Shown here: piece by piece, positions 36,921 to 39,973 of the stretch | How positions within the stretch are numbered: the stretch's first letter is position 1 | How the letters are laid out: every line of letters starts with the position of its first letter | DNA from: an archaeon | GTDB taxonomy: Archaea; Nanobdellota; Nanobdellia; SCGC-AAA011-G17; GW2011-AR18 | Direction of reading: 5' to 3' | NCBI GenBank assembly: GCA_023245565.1 | Contig: JAHFKB010000005.1 | Span: 1-39,973, forward strand | DNA length: 39,973 nucleotides | Position numbers and translations under genes: made by a program | The notes under the pieces: generated by a model | Database searches by the model: none | Seen by the model: the letters and a program-made list of their open reading frames with translations, nothing else | What the model was told of the DNA's origin: nothing

Positions 36921-38699
36921 TTATGTGTAATAATGTTTTCCTTTTGATCTTTGTTCTTGATCTAGTTGAGAACCTGGTTTATTTATTCTAGGTCTTCCTG
37001 TTAATTTGTCTCTTCTGTAAGTTATATCTAAATTTTTTAAAACTTTATTCATTCCTTCAACTTTTGGAACTGGACCAAAAACATGTCCTTCTTTAGCAGG
37101 AATTCCTTCAAATACTAACATTGAATCTGATAAATAATCAATAAATTGAATATCATGATCAACTATAATTGCTGCTATTTCTTTTTTTATAACAAGATCT
37201 TTAATAATTTCTGCAATGTTTAGACGATCTTCAACATCAACAAAGGCAGAGGGTTCATCCATAGCAATTAAATCTATGTTTGGTTTTGTTAAGCAAGCTG
37301 TTATGTAAACTTTTTGTAATTCTCCACCAGATAATTCTGAAATTTTATTATTTAGAATTGCATTAATATTTAATTTTTCTAAAATATTTGTTTTATACCA
37401 TCCAGAATCAAATTCTGAATTTGCTATACTTCTAAGATATTCTTGAACAGTTCCTTGAATATTTTGATCTAAATATTGTGGTTTGTAACTTATTTTTATT
37501 TTTTCTAGATTTCCTTTATCTGGAACTTCTATGCCTGCTATTAATTTTAAGAATGTTGTTTTACCTAAACCATTTGATCCCATAATTGCTAGAACTTCCC
37601 CTTTATGAATATTTCCTGAAGAAGTTTTTAATTTAAATGTTGAATATGTTTTTTCTAATTCTGGAAAAACAATAAAAGCTTCTTTAGATACAAAACGTTC
37701 CATTGGTCTTTCTGAAAATCTTATTGGATATGGTCTAAATCTTATATTTTCATCTGGAAGCATTCCTTCCATATAATCATTAATTCCTCTTCTTACAGCT
37801 TTACTTTGAGAAAATATACCATAACAAGCAGGTTCTCCATAAACAATTTGTATTTCATCTGAAATATAATCTAAAGTTGCAAGATCATGTTCAACTACAA
37901 TTACTGATGCTTTTTCTGAAAGTGTTCTAATTAATTTTGCAGCTTTTATTCTATGTGTTATATCTAAGAATGAAGATGGTTCATCAAAATAATAAACATC
38001 AGCATTTCTAGCTGCTGTAGCAACAATTGCAACTCTTTGTAATTCTCCACCAGATAATTCTTCAATATTTCTTTCTGCAATATTAGATATATCTAATTCA
38101 TTTAATAATTCATCAACTATGTTTCTTTCATCAATTTTTTTTAATAGATCTTTTACTTTTTGATTTTTATAAATTTGTATTAATAATTCTACTCTTTGCG
38201 GTTTGTAACTTATTTTTAATTCTTTTTTTAATAATTTTCTAAAATAATCAGCTATCCAAGTTGTTGAATATTTTTCTATTATTGCTTTTTCTGGAACTTC
38301 TTGATCATATTTTCCTAAGTTTGGTTTTACAGAACCAGTTAAAATTTGCAATGAACTAGATTTACCAATTCCATTTCTTCCTATAATTCCAACTATAGTG
38401 TTTGGTTTAATTATTGGTAATTCAAATAACTCAAAAGAATTTTTTCCATATTTATGTATTGGTTCTTCATTTAATTTTTCTGGTAAATTAATAATATGAA
38501 TTGCTTGAAATGGACATTTTTTAGCTGAAATTTTATGCATTTCTAAAACTACTTCTTCTGAAATTTCAGATTTTCCACTAATTCCAATATGAAATCCTTC
38601 TCCTCCAGACTTATTTATAGGATCATATTTAATACATTCATGCTGACATTTATCTGGAAAGCATTTTGATTTTTCTATTATGGCTATTACTCTTCTCAT
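36921..38699 (-). CDS. abce1: ABCE1/Rli1 ribosome-recycling ATPase
   Basis: A 592-residue twin-ATPase that splits post-termination ribosomes. NBD1 has GRNGIGKSS, LSGGELQR and YYFDEPSS. NBD2 has GSNGLGKTT, LSGGELQK and IAMDEPSA. The N-terminal Fe-S domain normally has eight Cys (CX4CX3CX3CP and CX2CX2CX3CP). Here only Cys13, Cys18, Cys22 and Cys62 remain. The fourth Cys of the first motif is Asp26 (before Pro27), and the first three of the second motif are gone. These four are just the ligands of one cluster. Confidence 0.96.
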   Translation of the reverse strand: MRRVIAIIEKSKCFPDKCQHECIKYDPINKSGGEGFHIGISGKSEISEEVVLEMHKISAKKCPFQAIHIINLPEKLNEEPIHKYGKNSFELFELPIIKPNTIVGIIGRNGIGKSSSLQILTGSVKPNLGKYDQEVPEKAIIEKYSTTWIADYFRKLLKKELKISYKPQRVELLIQIYKNQKVKDLLKKIDERNIVDELLNELDISNIAERNIEELSGGELQRVAIVATAARNADVYYFDEPSSFLDITHRIKAAKLIRTLSEKASVIVVEHDLATLDYISDEIQIVYGEPACYGIFSQSKAVRRGINDYMEGMLPDENIRFRPYPIRFSERPMERFVSKEAFIVFPELEKTYSTFKLKTSSGNIHKGEVLAIMGSNGLGKTTFLKLIAGIEVPDKGNLEKIKISYKPQYLDQNIQGTVQEYLRSIANSEFDSGWYKTNILEKLNINAILNNKISELSGGELQKVYITACLTKPNIDLIAMDEPSAFVDVEDRLNIAEIIKDLVIKKEIAAIIVDHDIQFIDYLSDSMLVFEGIPAKEGHVFGPVPKVEGMNKVLKNLDITYRRDKLTGRPRINKPGSQLDQEQRSKGKHYYT

Positions 38700-38801
38700 A
38701 TTTGCTTAAATTATCAGACAGTTTAAAAGGTTTCCCAAATTATATTTTCTCCAAGATAAAAATTTATAAACAATCTTTTTATTTTTTGTAAAGGTGAAAA
38801 A

Positions 38802-39973
38802 GTGAATTTAATTCCATACACTCAAGGCAGGCTTACATTAATAATTGGTCCTGTTAGATCTGGTAAAACTACTAGATTAGAAGGAATTCTAGATTCTGCA
38901 GTAGATAGTGGTTTAATGAATGATTCTAATATAATAATTGTTAAACATCCTGAAGATGATAGGGGTTCTAATAATATAGGAAAACATCATTGTAATATAA
39001 GCAGCCATCCTAATAATATTGTAAATTTAGTTAAACCAAAAACTAGAACTATTATTATTCCTGGAATTGGACATCATGAATCTCTAGATATAGTGCCTTT
39101 GGTTGATGGGTTACTTAGAAGTGATAGGAATGTAATTGCAACTTCTCTTAATTTAGATTCAAATGGAAAACCATATGGTCATTTACCAGAATTAATGGCT
39201 TTAGCTGATGAAGTTATTATTGAAAAAGCAATTTGCTCAAAATCTGAATGTAAAAGTCATGCTACAAGAAGCATGTTGATACAGAATACTTTTGAACCTA
39301 GATGTACACATCATTATCATTTTGAAGAAAGTCCTGCAAGAGGAGTTGATGGAGGTCTTAAATTATTTTTAGGTCCAATGTATTCTAGTAAATCTCTTAA
39401 TTGGTATAAACATATAAAAAGTCTTGAGATGGCAGAAGAAAAATTTTTAACTTTTAAATGGATAGGAGATAAAAGAGGAGATGAAAGAGAAATTGTGAAA
39501 AAATTTGATACTGGTTATGTTGTTCTAAAAAGTGGGAAGAAAATTCCTGCTACTTTAATAGAAAATACAGAAGATATTTATGATTATTTAAAACAAAAAC
39601 CTGGAATTAAAAACCTTTTTATTGATGAATATGAATTTATTGCTGAAAGTTATGAATTTACTTTTGATATGCTAAAAAAAGGATATAATATATATGGAAC
39701 AGGATTACCAAGAGCATTTAATAGAAAAGGATTTGGGGATGTTCCTAAATTAATGTGTTTAGCTGATAGAATAGAAATGCTAAATTCTTATTGTTTTATT
39801 TGTCATCACCCTGCTTCAGAGAATCAAAGATTTAAGAAAGAAGGTGATAATTATATTACTGCACATATTAATGATCCTTTAGTAATTGTTGATGATAATA
39901 GAACTAATGATAAATATGAACCTGTATGTTTAAGACATTGGAAATTAAGAGGTGAACCTGATTTAAAATATGA
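38802..39973 (+). CDS. Tandem thymidine-kinase-like protein, 3' end beyond window
   Basis: The frame is open from GTG at 38802 to the window edge (390 codons and counting). SD AAAGGTGA and a TATA box (AAAAATTTATAAAC, around 38758-38771) precede it. The first half begins with P-loop GPVRSGKTT (residues 16-24) and has GKPYGHLPELMALADEV, but no DE-Q catalytic motif is obvious. The second half (from about residue 185) has GPMYSSKS, FKWIGDKR, LFIDEYEF, GTGLPRAFNRKGFG, and CFIC plus CLRHW for zinc. This is type II thymidine kinase architecture duplicated. It fits the nearby dTTP genes. Confidence 0.8.
   Translation, partial: MNLIPYTQGRLTLIIGPVRSGKTTRLEGILDSAVDSGLMNDSNIIIVKHPEDDRGSNNIGKHHCNISSHPNNIVNLVKPKTRTIIIPGIGHHESLDIVPLVDGLLRSDRNVIATSLNLDSNGKPYGHLPELMALADEVIIEKAICSKSECKSHATRSMLIQNTFEPRCTHHYHFEESPARGVDGGLKLFLGPMYSSKSLNWYKHIKSLEMAEEKFLTFKWIGDKRGDEREIVKKFDTGYVVLKSGKKIPATLIENTEDIYDYLKQKPGIKNLFIDEYEFIAESYEFTFDMLKKGYNIYGTGLPRAFNRKGFGDVPKLMCLADRIEMLNSYCFICHHPASENQRFKKEGDNYITAHINDPLVIVDDNRTNDKYEPVCLRHWKLRGEPDLKY

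Noticed and set aside
1..39973. CRISPR array or IS element
   Set aside because: No regularly spaced repeats, no cas genes and no transposase-like frame were seen.

Overview
The window is a compact, AT-rich archaeal chromosome segment (roughly 28% G+C by eye). The evidence is archaeal-type ribosomal proteins (eL37, eS8, eL40, eL43), TFB, RpoP, LSm, prefoldin beta, aIF5A with deoxyhypusine synthase, Orc1/Cdc6, ABCE1, SecE-Spt5-uL11, and FtsZ with SepF. Many genes have a TATA box about 25 bp before the start codon and no leader. The small reduced proteins, the many unknown genes and the bacterial-looking nucleotide genes suggest a DPANN archaeon of the Pacearchaeota/Woesearchaeota kind. That placement is inference.

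Layout. 1-5931 holds tRNA-Leu(UAG), LSm-eL37, eS8, TFB, several unknown genes (a degenerate M23/LytM-like protein, a coiled-coil secreted protein, a CARF-like single domain) and Orc1/Cdc6. 5932-6280 holds one copy of a ~125 bp repeat and two micro-ORFs with strong Shine-Dalgarno sites. 6280-13304 holds a gene with a hypervariable-looking C-terminus, a phosphoesterase, TatD, the aIF5A-eL40-site-2-protease operon, and membrane, nucleotidyltransferase and deacetylase-like genes. 13358-18151 holds an FKBP isomerase, FtsZ, SecE, Spt5 and uL11, broken between Spt5 and uL11 by gene debris that includes a 65 bp copied piece of the uL11 gene. 18152-19520 is a small mobile or decayed zone: a gene interrupted by an in-frame TGA, the second repeat copy, a LAGLIDADG endonuclease, and a tRNA-Pro(UGG) gene with an insertion in its 5' half. 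19587-26549 holds the eL43-RpoP-prefoldin beta-UPF0147 group, SepF, a ThiI-like protein that lost its PP-loop, deoxyhypusine synthase, and a divergent TrmB regulator/methyltransferase pair with palindromic operators.

26607-39973 is mostly a deoxynucleotide-synthesis locus: thioredoxin (split by a mini-intein inside its CGPC active site), class II ribonucleotide reductase NrdJ, its repressor NrdR with two NrdR boxes, DHFR, thymidylate synthase, two dCTP deaminase/dUTPase-family proteins, and, divergently after ABCE1, a two-domain thymidine kinase that runs off the window. Together these make and balance dNTPs, above all dTTP.

Strongest second-look items: (i) two genes sharing a C-terminal PRN...LGxRxAK module whose intervening codons are adenine-poor and GC-rich, as expected of diversity-generating-retroelement variable regions, with no RT or template in the window; (ii) the intein between Trp and the first catalytic Cys of thioredoxin; (iii) an ABCE1 that keeps exactly the four Cys of one [4Fe-4S] cluster and lost those of the other; (iv) tandem NrdR boxes in an archaeon; (v) the repeat shared by the cdc6 flank and the homing-endonuclease leader. 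No rRNA, CRISPR array or IS element was seen.
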